This document shows, in pieces, positions 12,066-20,876 of a stretch of 64,000 bases of DNA. Position 1 is the stretch's first letter; the number at the start of each line of letters is the position of its first letter. Under the pieces are notes generated by a model. It worked only from the letters and a program-made list of their open reading frames with translations, made no database searches and was not told the DNA's origin. Source of the DNA: Pseudocercospora fijiensis CIRAD86. Its lineage: Eukaryota; Ascomycota; Dothideomycetes; Mycosphaerellales; Mycosphaerellaceae. A program made the position numbers and the translations under genes. The stretch covers positions 773,844-837,843 of the forward strand of contig NW_006921532.1 of the NCBI RefSeq assembly GCF_000340215.1, written 5' to 3'.

Positions 12066-12088
12066 AATCTACAGAAGTATACAGGGCC
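12066..12088 (-). repeat. Harbinger right terminal inverted repeat
   Basis: Inverted partner of 8828-8850, followed directly by TAA at 12089-12091. Confidence 0.88.
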
Positions 12089-12091
12089 TAA

Positions 12092-13134
12092 CCAGGTGCT
12101 TGCCCACGAGGAAGTTGATTAAAGACAGCAAAGCAGTGGTGTATTCGCATGCCCAATCAGTACACCTCACTCCGGATCACCACAGCTTAGGACTTGGTAG
12201 TGCAACTTGAAGTCCTTCATGCTGACCTCTATCTACCTCACAAGGTGAAGTAGTAGTAGAAACTAGTGCGTGGTCAATGCACAACCTCTGATCCCACTGC
12301 AGGAACAGAACAAAGTCGTCACACTGACGACGCAGGAACGACGCAAAACCGAAGCCTGAAATTTTTCGACAAGGTGCAGACAGCTGACCGGCTCCTTCCT
12401 TCCCTGCATCGCAGGGCGGCTTCGTATCGGTATCATTTGGACATGAACAAAGTGTTCACGAGACCTGTTGGCTTTATTTTATTGCTAGAAGAGGACTACG
12501 TGCGGAAGTGCATCCTTGACTCTGACATTTCGATCAATATCACAATTGTCATGTCGTTTTCCATGCTATGATATCCGAGCGTCTTACTCGGATGGAGATT
12601 CCGGTCTGGAGAAGTTGTTCAAAAGTAGCAATTCGAGACCGATAAGTCAAGTCTCGGAGTCATTCCTATTTTCTTCCTAAACAGATTGATACCCCGAGGA
12701 CAGAGTGCTGCAGAGGTCTTGCTCGAATCTCGAATATGCCACAATCGGGCCGTTGGTGAGGAAGCTCGTTATCTCGGCTTTGGCTGCGTGACACGAGAGG
12801 CAAGCTCACAAAGACATGGACAGCTCAAATCTTCGTCGCATGCTTCGTAGTCTCATGTATCCCCCGCGATTACTAGTTGGAATAATTGACCGAACTGGTG
12901 AAGGCGGAGGGCTCGGTTTGAAGATGAGGGCGATGCATGCAATGTGCAGTAGAGCATATACTGGACCACGCCTGCGCCTCGAATACATTCACGACAAAGG
13001 CCATACTTGACGTTGGCATGCAAATCGTGCGTCGCGCCCTAGTGTCCCGGTCTTGCATAGTAGTCACTGCGACTCCCAAAGTAGAACTGTCATCTCATCC
13101 ATACGCCTTGAAGCTAGGATGCTGCTAAACGACT
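12092..13134. other. Intergenic, nothing recognized
   Basis: Composition returns to normal at the Harbinger edge. Open frames up to 101 codons lack recognizable features. It probably contains the 3' flank of the minus-strand gene that ends at 13135. Confidence 0.45.
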
Positions 13135-13974
13135 TCAGCCTTCCTCATCATCGAGGATAGCGTTCCCACCTTCTGCTTGAGTTCCAATCCACTGCTCCAT
13201 CATCTGGCTTCCGCCCACTGCAGCAGTAGCAGTCGTCGCGCCAGGATCTCGTCTCCCTTTCCTCGTAACAATCAAGCACAGAATCCTCCCATAAATACTA
13301 AACCCATCATAATTCGTATCCATCATCATTTTCTTCTTATCATCATCTTGCTCTTCGACTTCCGGCTCTGGCTCTACCTCGTTCCTCTTCCGTCTCTTCG
13401 CAGGCTTAGGGTTCGCACGCTGAGTCGCAAAAAATTCCTCATCGCTCGAAGACACGAAAAGCGCATCGTCCTCCCCATCAGCAGCAGCAGATTTCCGCTT
13501 TCCATTCATCTTCTCAGGAATATCATGCAACGACACAACCTCCTCCGCTCCTTCCTCTCTCAAAACTTCAGGAATCTCCTCATCACCATCAATATTAATC
13601 GGATCCTCGCTCAAATACCCCGTCAAATTCTTCACCCCACGACTCTTCAACCTCGGTTTCTCCGTAAAACTCTTGCTCTTACTCAAAAGCGAATGCCTCG
13701 TACTCGTATCTTTGAGAAAAATCGCAACTTCGAAATCTTCCTGACTCGCAACGTCTTTGATTCCACGTTTCTTCTTCCCGCTCTTCTTCTTCGCATTCTC
13801 ATTCTCCTCGCGTAGTTTGGGTAGGACTTTCGGGCGCACTTCTGCGATTATGCGTTGGAGCACGTTGTCTCGGGAGGAGAGGAGCCAGGATGTGTCGGAA
13901 GGTTTGTGCAGGTAGACTCGTACTTCGAGGACGGAGAATTTTGTTATGCGTAGATAGCGGCGGATGGGCGCCAT
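13135..13974 (-). CDS. Conserved hypothetical ascomycete protein
   Basis: Single-exon, 279 residues. The N-terminus MAPIRRYLRITKFSVLEVRV and the following SWLL..R-x-VL..I...RPKVLPKLREE block form the best-ordered part (about residues 1-60). The sequence resembles an uncharacterized conserved ascomycete family that I remember but cannot name by function. The region 65-120 is basic and Ser-rich. An acidic/basic low-complexity tract follows, with a KRRKRNEVEPEPEVEEQDDD-type stretch near 190-210 that could act as a nuclear localization signal. The C-terminus is Gly/Ala-rich. It is divergent from BOL1 with 234 bp between start codons. The function is unknown and nuclear location is only an inference. 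Confidence 0.8.
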   Translation of the reverse strand: MAPIRRYLRITKFSVLEVRVYLHKPSDTSWLLSSRDNVLQRIIAEVRPKVLPKLREENENAKKKSGKKKRGIKDVASQEDFEVAIFLKDTSTRHSLLSKSKSFTEKPRLKSRGVKNLTGYLSEDPINIDGDEEIPEVLREEGAEEVVSLHDIPEKMNGKRKSAAADGEDDALFVSSSDEEFFATQRANPKPAKRRKRNEVEPEPEVEEQDDDKKKMMMDTNYDGFSIYGRILCLIVTRKGRRDPGATTATAAVGGSQMMEQWIGTQAEGGNAILDDEEG

Positions 13975-14208
13975 TGCTGGAGAGTCTACATTGGTGTTGT
14001 GATGAGTTTCAAGTGTTGTTCACAGGAAAGTAGACTGGAACCTGTGATGACGCAGGGAAAGGTGAAGCGCGTTGCGCCTTGCAGGGATTTGGCGCGGAAA
14101 GTGGAGAACTCTCTTCAGGTGAATCTCGGAATTTGGATGCATGAGCGTGCTCTCTTCTACATCTGAGTAACGATCAATTGCATCTTGAAATTTATCGAGA
14201 AGGGGCCA
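13975..14208. promoter_or_regulatory. Shared divergent promoter region, hypothetical gene / BOL1
   Basis: The 234 bp between two divergent start codons must hold both core promoters. No TATA box or recognizable factor site is evident. Confidence 0.45.
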
Positions 14209-14683
14209 ATGTTTCAACAGGCTGTGCGCTTGGTGCAGAGGACAGCATACTCAACCATGGCATCCCAAACACCGATGGAAGATGCTATCAGACAAAAGGT
14301 CAGGCCTTCCACGCAAAGCTCATTTGGCCCGCATGGTGTTAACCATGGACATTGTAGCTCACAGAGACTCTTGCGCCTGCAAGTCTGGTAATCCATAACG
14401 ATTCACATAAGCATTCACACCACAAAGCAATGCAGGGTGTGACGTCTAAGGAGACACATTTTCGGTAGGTGGTCTACATGTCGAACAAACCCCATTGCTG
14501 ATGCGTTCTAGCCTTGAGATCATTTCAGAAGCTTTCATGGGCAAGCCGCAAATAGCTCGCCACCGCATGGTGAACCAGTTGATGAAGGATGAAATGGCGG
14601 CGGAGGGAGGTATTCATGCTTTGCAGCTGACGACGAGGACGCCTGAAGAAGACGAACGACTTCGGTCGAAGGATGTTTCGTGA
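14209..14683 (+). CDS. BOL1: BolA-like protein, mitochondrial Fe-S cluster maturation
   Basis: Three exons: 14209-14298, 14358-14464 and 14512-14683, joined by GT-AG introns of 59 and 47 bp in phases 0 and 2. The product is about 122 residues. An N-terminal basic/hydroxylated stretch (MFQQAVRLVQRTAYSTMA) looks like a mitochondrial presequence. The BolA fold follows: TPMEDAIRQK, then NDSHKHSHHKAM with the conserved histidines, KETHFRLEIIS, the GKPQIARHRMVNQLMKDEM block and GGIHALQLTTRTPEE. BolA1/Bol1 proteins work with monothiol glutaredoxin Grx5 in late mitochondrial [4Fe-4S] assembly. The start is chosen at 14209; an in-frame TTG upstream is not a start. A second Met (codon 17) could give a form without the presequence. 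It converges with SYM1, with about 190 bp between stops. Confidence 0.88.
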
Positions 14684-14873
14684 AAGTGTCTACAATTTGC
14701 TTCCAGTTAATCTAAGCCATTCGTCACAGCTGTCTGTTGCAGCGCGAGCCGGTCTATTGCCAGACACCAGACACCATGCTATACCCCAAGCGAAGCCCAT
14801 GCCATACACAGTCGCCCTTCTATCCGAGCAATTTCCATCCATATCACAGGAGCGAATTCGAAGTCTGAAATCC

Positions 14874-15552
14874 TTACAAAGGTGGGAGCTCGCCTCCGTC
14901 CCTGTCGTGCGCTCCACTAGGCGCAGAGTTGAGGTAGCTTAGGTAGCAGTTCCAACCTGAGATTTTTTCCATTAGCACTCGAGTTCAACATATCCGCATC
15001 CATGCACTTACCAAGTGATACGACGTTCACCACCAATACTCGGTGCTCCAATGGGACGAATTTGAAGTTGGTGAATTGGACGGCCGGCCAAATCATCCAG
15101 TTCTTCTGCAGCGCAGTTCCGTAGCTTTGCTTCAATTTATCCCTCGGGTCCGTGCCTTCCATGAGAGCCATTGAGCTCAAGAACACAAACAGGTTCGTAC
15201 TAGCGAACACAGTTTGATCTGTCGCCACTCTTGCAACAATTTCTGTATTCGGTCGGCCAGGGAACACTATCTTCTTCTGCAGAAACCCAAACCACTTCGT
15301 TGCAGCAGGGCCGAAGACGCAACCACCATAGAGGGCCATGCGACCAGATCGAGCGAAATCTTGATTCTGAATACCCTTCTTTTCGACGAGTTGCTGGGCC
15401 ATCGTATCACCTGTCGCGAACAGGACGGCGGTCGTGACGGCTTGTGTGAGGACCGGCCGCGAGGTCAATTTGGATTGATACCTTTTTGCCAGAACAATGA
15501 TTAGAGAATATATGAAAAGTAGACATGGTATATCTTCATACCATCGCAACAT
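14874..15552 (-). CDS. SYM1: Sym1/Mpv17/PMP22-family mitochondrial inner-membrane protein
   Basis: Three exons on the minus strand: 15542-15552 (11 nt, MLR plus part of W), 15012-15481 and 14874-14956. The product is about 188 residues. It begins MLRWYQSKLTSRPVLTQA and shows the family blocks LFATGDTMAQQ, GRMALYGG-x-FGP, WPAVQFTNF-x-FVPLEHRV-LVVN and LGWNCYLSYLNS. Four membrane helices are expected. Sym1 is needed in yeast for growth on ethanol at high temperature; human MPV17 loss causes mitochondrial DNA depletion. Intron 1 (60 bp) is a multiple of three with no in-frame stop, so a read-through form would carry a 20-residue insert. The family N-terminus supports splicing. Intron 2 (55 bp, GTAAGT..CAG) restores the conserved C-terminus. 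Confidence 0.9.
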
Positions 15553-16218
15553 TTTGGCTGCGTTGATTTTCGAGTCAAGCTCCTGCCTGAGAGCTACGAA
15601 TTGTAGATACGCGTCGCGAAGTAGGTTGCCGCCGTCGGCTTAGGAGAAATCTGGTTGGTGTGGATGCTGACCTAAAGAAATGCGGAAGTGAAAGTGGCGA
15701 TGTAATAGTACAGCAGAGCAGAACTTGTGAAGATGGCTCGCCGACCGAAGCTCTGTGCCGTATGGATTCGAGATTGAGGCTCTTCGAGCGAGAGCTTCTC
15801 CTTCCCTGCACGTCGATGTCATTGCTTCGAATGCTGGACCCTGCAAAGAAATGCTTCTCGGAACAGACGCCGCGCGAAGCGAGCTGGAGTCAAACCAAGC
15901 AAGCCAAAACACTCGTTCACTCACAACAAAGCATGTGATAATCGATAGCGTGGCATAGCTTAAGCTTTGGAAAATATCTCCCTGCGAATCCTTCCGCATT
16001 TTTACAGCGACCAGACCTTTACATGCTCTTCCACGCCGTCCTCATGCCACAGCCTTATCGCCGATCTTACGCCCCACCTCCAGCAAACACTCTCCTATGA
16101 ATGACTACGGTCGCGTCCTCGTCACCTTTTCCACCACCTCTTAATTCAAGCTCTACACTGCGCTCCAGACCATCCAAGACCCACCATTTCATCCGCATCG
16201 CACATACCACTACCAGCC
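15553..16218. promoter_or_regulatory. Divergent promoter region SYM1 / NPT1
   Basis: 666 bp between divergent starts. The part next to NPT1 is pyrimidine-rich (cctcgtcaccttttccacca and similar), as is usual upstream of filamentous fungal start codons. No specific site is assigned. Confidence 0.45.
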
Positions 16219-17604
16219 ATGGCGACCACCAATGGCACCGATCACCCAGAGGGAATATCCTCGCTGCTTGACACAGATCTGTACAAGCTGACGATGCAAT
16301 GCGCCGTCCTCAAGTACTTTCCAGATGTGGACGTCGAGTATACCTTCACCAATCGTACCCCTCATATGCGCCTCACCAAGGAGGCTTTCAAGTGGCTACG
16401 CGCGCAGATCGACAAGCTCGAGAATATCTTCGTCACAGCCTCCGAAATTGGCTGGTTGAAGCGAACATGTCCATATCTCAGTAATGAGTATCTAGAATAC
16501 TTGAAAACCTTCACGCTGAAGCCAAAAGAGCAAGTCACAATCACATTCACACCATCTACTGTGGGGGACGCGGACGACTCTACGCCTGGTGACTTGCATT
16601 TAAAGGTGCATGGAGGGTGGAAGGAGACGATCCTATACGAGATCCCAGTACTCGCGCTCACTTCAGAAGCATATTTCAAGTTTGTGGACAGAGATTGGAA
16701 CTATGATGGTCAGCTAGAGAAGGCGAAGCAGAAAGGCGAGAGGCTGCTCGAAGCAGGGTGCGTCTTCAGCGAATTCGGAAGCAGGAGAAGGAGGGACTAC
16801 AAAACCCACGATACAATAATTCAGGGCTTGATCGCAGCGCGAGAGGAGGCAGAGAACAACGGCAAGGGTTGGAAGGGCAAGTTTAGTGGGACCTCCAACG
16901 TTCACTTAGCGATGCGCTATGGTTTGAATCCGATCGGCACGGTCGCACATGAATGGTTCATGGGAATTGCTGCTGTTACCCAAGACTATGCGAATGCCAA
17001 CGAAAAAGGTCTGCAATACTGGATCGGTACCTTTGGCCGCGGCGTGCTAGGTATTGCTCTTACAGATACCTTTGGCACGCCGAATTTCCTTCGCGCCTTC
17101 GCTCGTCCGGCACCTACGAGTGGCTACACGTCAGATGCGCAGCGCGGCAATGCCACATATGCTGAAATCTTCACCGGCGTTCGACAAGACTCAGGGGATC
17201 CAGTCGAGTTCGTGCAATTGATGAAGACATTCTACAGCAAGCAAGGCATCAAAGGCCCCAAGACCATCGTATTTTCCGACAGCTTGAACATCGATCGCTG
17301 CGTCCAATATAAGGCGGCGACTGAAGAGGCTGGCATGACGCCAAGCTTCGGCGTTGGTACATTCTTCACCAACGATTTTCAGCGCCTCAAGACCGACGAG
17401 AAGAGTGTCCCTCTGAACATCGTCATCAAGATCAGCAAAGCCGATGGCAAGTACGCGATCAAGCTCAGCGACGATAAGGGCAAGAACATAGGCAACGACG
17501 AGCTGATGCGGTATGTCAAGGAGCAAGTCGGATACGAGGAGAAGAGCTGGTCCGGTGGCGACGAAGCTCACAGATGGGATGCAAAAAAGGAAGGCCATGC
17601 TTAA
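16219..17604 (+). CDS. NPT1: Nicotinate phosphoribosyltransferase
   Basis: Intron-less, 461 residues, similar to eukaryotic NAPRTase length. It converts nicotinate and PRPP (with ATP hydrolysis) to nicotinate mononucleotide, the entry step of the Preiss-Handler NAD salvage route. Visible signatures: LLDTDLYKLTMQ near residue 17, FSEFGSRRRRDY near 190, GTSNVHLAMRYGL then GTVAHEWFMG with His at about residue 244 (the family's phosphorylated histidine lies in this motif), FGTPNFLRAF, TGVRQDSGDP and GVGTFFTNDF. The start has good Kozak context (accagccATGGcg). Cytosolic/nuclear location is expected from the family. There is no sign of damage. Confidence 0.96.
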   Translation: MATTNGTDHPEGISSLLDTDLYKLTMQCAVLKYFPDVDVEYTFTNRTPHMRLTKEAFKWLRAQIDKLENIFVTASEIGWLKRTCPYLSNEYLEYLKTFTLKPKEQVTITFTPSTVGDADDSTPGDLHLKVHGGWKETILYEIPVLALTSEAYFKFVDRDWNYDGQLEKAKQKGERLLEAGCVFSEFGSRRRRDYKTHDTIIQGLIAAREEAENNGKGWKGKFSGTSNVHLAMRYGLNPIGTVAHEWFMGIAAVTQDYANANEKGLQYWIGTFGRGVLGIALTDTFGTPNFLRAFARPAPTSGYTSDAQRGNATYAEIFTGVRQDSGDPVEFVQLMKTFYSKQGIKGPKTIVFSDSLNIDRCVQYKAATEEAGMTPSFGVGTFFTNDFQRLKTDEKSVPLNIVIKISKADGKYAIKLSDDKGKNIGNDELMRYVKEQVGYEEKSWSGGDEAHRWDAKKEGHA

Positions 17605-18083
17605 AGAGTGCGATAGACGAATTATGGAGTTATAATACAACAGAGGAGCAAAGTCTAGCATAGATGTAATACCCAGAAGAGCCTTGATATAGCGATAGCG
17701 CAGCCATTGAGCAAGACCTTGGGTTGACGTCAACCGAGGAACTAGACTTGCGAGAGCTGAACATCAGTTTTCCATATGGTCTCAAATGAGATATAATGAA
17801 ATCTCAGCGTCCAAGAAAGCCCAAGAACTTTCAGTTGTCTCAATCTCAGCATGTGAGAGGGTGATTCATTTGAATTGCCACGTCTTTTGAAAACGCGTTC
17901 GTTGTCTAGATTCATGAAGCATCATACATACATACATAGATAGCATCATTCAATCATTCGGCGTCGAAGACTTTTCTCCCAAGAACAAGGAAGGTACTAT
18001 TATCGTATCAATCACCATTATGTTCATAATGCTGCATATCAGTAAGTGGTATCTTCCAAAATCGACCCAGCTAGCTAGCTCTT
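17605..18083. other. Convergent 3' flank between NPT1 and the PHD gene
   Basis: A 479-bp spacer between convergent stop codons, holding both 3' UTRs. A short catacatacatag microsatellite lies at about 17925-17942. Nothing else is recognized. Confidence 0.5.
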
Positions 18084-20876
18084 CTACTGTGACAGTGACT
18101 GTGTATTAAACTCAACACAAGTCTGAAATTCCTCGGAATCTTCCCTATCCCCATCATCACTTTCTTCTTTCCCACCATCACCACCCTCACCATTTCTTGG
18201 AACCTCCTCCTCCCCTTCAGCTTTCGCAGGAACCGGAACCGGAACCACCGGGGGTTTCCCGAATTTCGCCTGCCGTAACACTGTTCCCCCAAAAACGTTC
18301 TTCTTCGGTTTCATTTTCGTCCTCACAGAGCATTCTAACCTTGCGATTAACCTCTCCGTCGCACTTTTAACTTCTGTTCGACGTAAGTGCGTCGTGCCGG
18401 CATCGCGGATTCTGGACGCGATGTAGTTTAATTCCGAGACGATGGCGTCGATTTGGGTGTTGTGGAGCTTTGCAGCAGGTGTTGTTGCTGCGGTGGTGGT
18501 GGTGGAGAAAGGTAAGGGTTGTCGTGTGGGTCGAGAGGAGTCTGAGGTTGGGGGATGGAGGTCGGACCATGGGGTGAAGCCGGAGGAGATTGCGATGTCG
18601 AGGATATCGATCATTGTGAGGAGGAGGTTGAAATCTGTGCGTTCGGACATTGAGAATTCGGGGGCGGAGTGGAGGGTTGTGAGGATTGAGTGGAGCCAGT
18701 CTTGGGTTTCTGCGGTTTTTCGGGAGGGGGTGGTGGAGAAGCATTCTAGGGCGAGACGGCGGCGTAGGCGGTAGGAACGGTCAGTGCCGGCAGGAAGTGA
18801 GGCGATGATTCGACATCGTATTAGAGTGTTGAGATGGTCGGGTAAGAAAAGGGTGCCAATGGCTTCGGTGACGAGCATTTTGAATGCTTGTTCGGACAGG
18901 TCGGCGAGCATCTTTTCAATGCAGGATGCGACTTCGTAAGAAAGGCCGATGGTTTGCTTGACATGCTCATCGATGTTGATCATAGCGAGGTCTAAGAAGG
19001 CTGCGGTCGTCATTGAGGGCGCTGCGTCCGGCACAATACTGTCCGATGCAGGTGCGCAAACTTGAACGACGCGCATCATATATCTCAGTCCAGGAGGTAG
19101 ACCTTTTCGGACCTGTTCCTTGGAGCCATTTTCGAAGAATGATCGTGTCTTGTACATCGATGACAACGACGCTATCGTGTCTGATACGGATGTATGGTCC
19201 TGGCTTGCGACTTCAAGTATGCCTACGTAGGCTTCGCAGAGCACCTCGTCCCGTTCGTGAAGCAGCTGCTGTGCAAGCCAATTTGTTACGGCTACAGGCA
19301 GCGGGCGATAAGCGGCCACTTCAGCCGCAAATCCAGTAATACAGGCTTGCCTTCGAGAGTTCTCACTCTTGTACAAATTTGCCCACGGCTCGTTTGGGAG
19401 TGATTCCACCGGAAATGGAGTATCGGGAAATTGTGGCCGGTTGTCGAGAAAGAAGTGGTATCGATTAGGTTCATGAAGCGCCTCAGTCCTTTCCAGAGCT
19501 ATAATCATCCTTTCGCGATTCTCATCGTCACTGCCAGCGGCAGCCACCAAGGCGTCGCCATCCGCATCTTGTTCCAGCGCGTCGGTCTCCTCCTCCTCCT
19601 TTTCCTTCCGGTCTAGGTCTGCCACGGCTTGTTCAAGGCTGGCGATCTTTGCCTCAGACAGCTGCCATTCCTCACTCTGTCTAGCCAAGCTCGACAGACT
19701 CTTAAATGTTCTCCTCGGGGGCGAGGAGATGCGCGACTGCAGCTTCTTTTTCACTCCTTTTTGTCTATGTCTCTCACTCTGCGCAGAACACTTGGCGGTG
19801 CTGGGTGCGATCTTGCTTGGTCCTGCTTCGACAGCAGGCGAAAGCTTGGGTCTCTTGTTCGCGAAAAAGGTGGACACATCTGCCAGATCATCATCACTGC
19901 CATCAGATTCCGAGTCGGAATCGCGAACACCTTTCAGTCCGCCGCTGATCACGCGCTTGCTCGACGACGCAGTGCTGATGGGAGCTGATGGAGTCTGCGA
20001 GCTCAATGGAGCGCTCGACAATGTGGATATGGACGAAAACGATGTTACTGGTGCAGGTGCGGTGGTGTGCGGTGGTGCGCAAACGGCAGGAACGGGAGGC
20101 GCAGCCATTGAGCTCGAGCCGGTAGCAATGGGGTCTGAAGATGTTGATCTTGGCGAGGAGGAGAGTTCGACGCCGAGGGCAACTCGTCGTTTCGAAGGCG
20201 TGGCAGATGATTCGCGATATGGTGAATCTTTGGTCGGTGTGACGTCTGGCAGTGCCGTCACTGGATTCACATTGTACCTCAAGGGTGACTTTTTGGGCGT
20301 GGCAGTGTTGGCATGTATACTGCTATTCCGCGATGGATTGGATGACGAACTCAGGCTTGACTTGGGCGCGCGGCCTCTACGTCGTCTAGGAGTGCTGGCT
20401 GAAGTGTGTGTGCTCGACAGCGAAGCTGTAGATTCCTTGCGCGGCCTGCCTCTTCTGCGCGGTGTACCCTGCGAGCTATTCGACTGCCGTACATCTTTTG
20501 CCGGGCTCGGTTGGCTGCTCCTGCGGCCATGCGTGGAGGCGATTCTGAGCTCGGATCTTGGTCTTGTTCTGCAGTCGGTGCACAACCATTCTCCCTTCGG
20601 CTCGGCCGTCAATGCCACACATGGATAGTGAAAGCACTGCTTGTCGCAATTTTCGTTGTCGCATCGGATCATGGCGCCATGCTCGGCTTTTCTGCATATA
20701 CAATACAATGTGTCGTCCGGTGCGGACAGCGTCGACGCGCGCGAACCGGGTGTCGCGACGATGATCTCATCTTCGATTACGTTGGGATCGGGGCGTCGTT
20801 CTTTTGGGACGGTGAACTTCTTGAAGAACGAGGTGATCTTGTGACTGGCGCCAATGTCTGGGCGGGCAGGCGCCAT
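18084..20876 (-). CDS. PHD-finger, AT-hook protein (possible Nse5/Nse6-like chromatin repair factor)
   Basis: Intron-less, 930 residues from the ATG at 20876; an in-frame ATG 64 codons upstream is less likely because that extension is not conserved-looking and falls in GC-rich leader. Residues 9-21 (GASHKITSFFKKF) resemble a PCNA-binding box without the leading Gln. A C4HC3 PHD finger spans about 59-102 (C59, C61, C72, C77, H83, C86, C99, C102), a likely histone-tail reader. Two AT-hook-like basic motifs follow (PRRRGRPRK and RRRRGRAPK). Then comes a long disordered Ser/Pro region, and a helical C-terminal half (from about 520) beginning near RTEALHEPNRYHFF. Some ascomycete proteins with this kind of C-terminal half are annotated as Nse5/Nse6-domain DNA repair proteins; that link is from memory and tentative. 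Confidence 0.75.
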   Translation of the reverse strand: MAPARPDIGASHKITSFFKKFTVPKERRPDPNVIEDEIIVATPGSRASTLSAPDDTLYCICRKAEHGAMIRCDNENCDKQCFHYPCVALTAEPKGEWLCTDCRTRPRSELRIASTHGRRSSQPSPAKDVRQSNSSQGTPRRRGRPRKESTASLSSTHTSASTPRRRRGRAPKSSLSSSSNPSRNSSIHANTATPKKSPLRYNVNPVTALPDVTPTKDSPYRESSATPSKRRVALGVELSSSPRSTSSDPIATGSSSMAAPPVPAVCAPPHTTAPAPVTSFSSISTLSSAPLSSQTPSAPISTASSSKRVISGGLKGVRDSDSESDGSDDDLADVSTFFANKRPKLSPAVEAGPSKIAPSTAKCSAQSERHRQKGVKKKLQSRISSPPRRTFKSLSSLARQSEEWQLSEAKIASLEQAVADLDRKEKEEEETDALEQDADGDALVAAAGSDDENRERMIIALERTEALHEPNRYHFFLDNRPQFPDTPFPVESLPNEPWANLYKSENSRRQACITGFAAEVAAYRPLPVAVTNWLAQQLLHERDEVLCEAYVGILEVASQDHTSVSDTIASLSSMYKTRSFFENGSKEQVRKGLPPGLRYMMRVVQVCAPASDSIVPDAAPSMTTAAFLDLAMINIDEHVKQTIGLSYEVASCIEKMLADLSEQAFKMLVTEAIGTLFLPDHLNTLIRCRIIASLPAGTDRSYRLRRRLALECFSTTPSRKTAETQDWLHSILTTLHSAPEFSMSERTDFNLLLTMIDILDIAISSGFTPWSDLHPPTSDSSRPTRQPLPFSTTTTAATTPAAKLHNTQIDAIVSELNYIASRIRDAGTTHLRRTEVKSATERLIARLECSVRTKMKPKKNVFGGTVLRQAKFGKPPVVPVPVPAKAEGEEEVPRNGEGGDGGKEESDDGDREDSEEFQTCVEFNTQSLSQ

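Larger units (their letters stand above)
8828..12088. mobile_element. Complete RIP-killed PIF-Harbinger DNA transposon
   Basis: A 3261-bp element flanked by TAA at 8825-8827 and 12089-12091, the 3-bp TWA target duplication typical of PIF-Harbinger. Terminal inverted repeats of 23 bp begin GGCCCTATATACTTCTGTAG on the left and differ at one G/A position on the right. Copies of tagattatagg-like motifs crowd both subterminal regions. Inside are a Myb/SANT-like ORF (+) and a DDE transposase ORF (-), converging on each other, which is the canonical two-gene Harbinger layout. CpA and TpG are nearly absent and TpA is abundant by eye, while CpG survives, consistent with heavy RIP. Confidence 0.9.

Noticed and set aside
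12266..12571. 101-codon + strand open frame as a gene
   Set aside because: No recognizable family, no supporting context, and isolated next to a transposon.
13177..13815. 212-codon + strand open frame
   Set aside because: It is the antisense of the conserved hypothetical gene at 13135-13974; Arg/Leu/His-rich shadow composition.
15482..15541. In-frame N-terminal extension of SYM1 through the first intron
   Set aside because: The family N-terminus MLRWYQSKL is restored only when the 60-nt segment is spliced out; consensus-like GTATGA donor and AG acceptor are present.
17191..17733. 180-codon minus-strand open frame over the 3' end of NPT1
   Set aside because: Antisense shadow of the highly conserved NPT1 coding sequence.
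19729..20628. 299-codon + strand open frame
   Set aside because: Antisense of the Ser/Pro-rich part of the PHD gene; such tracts commonly leave open antisense frames.
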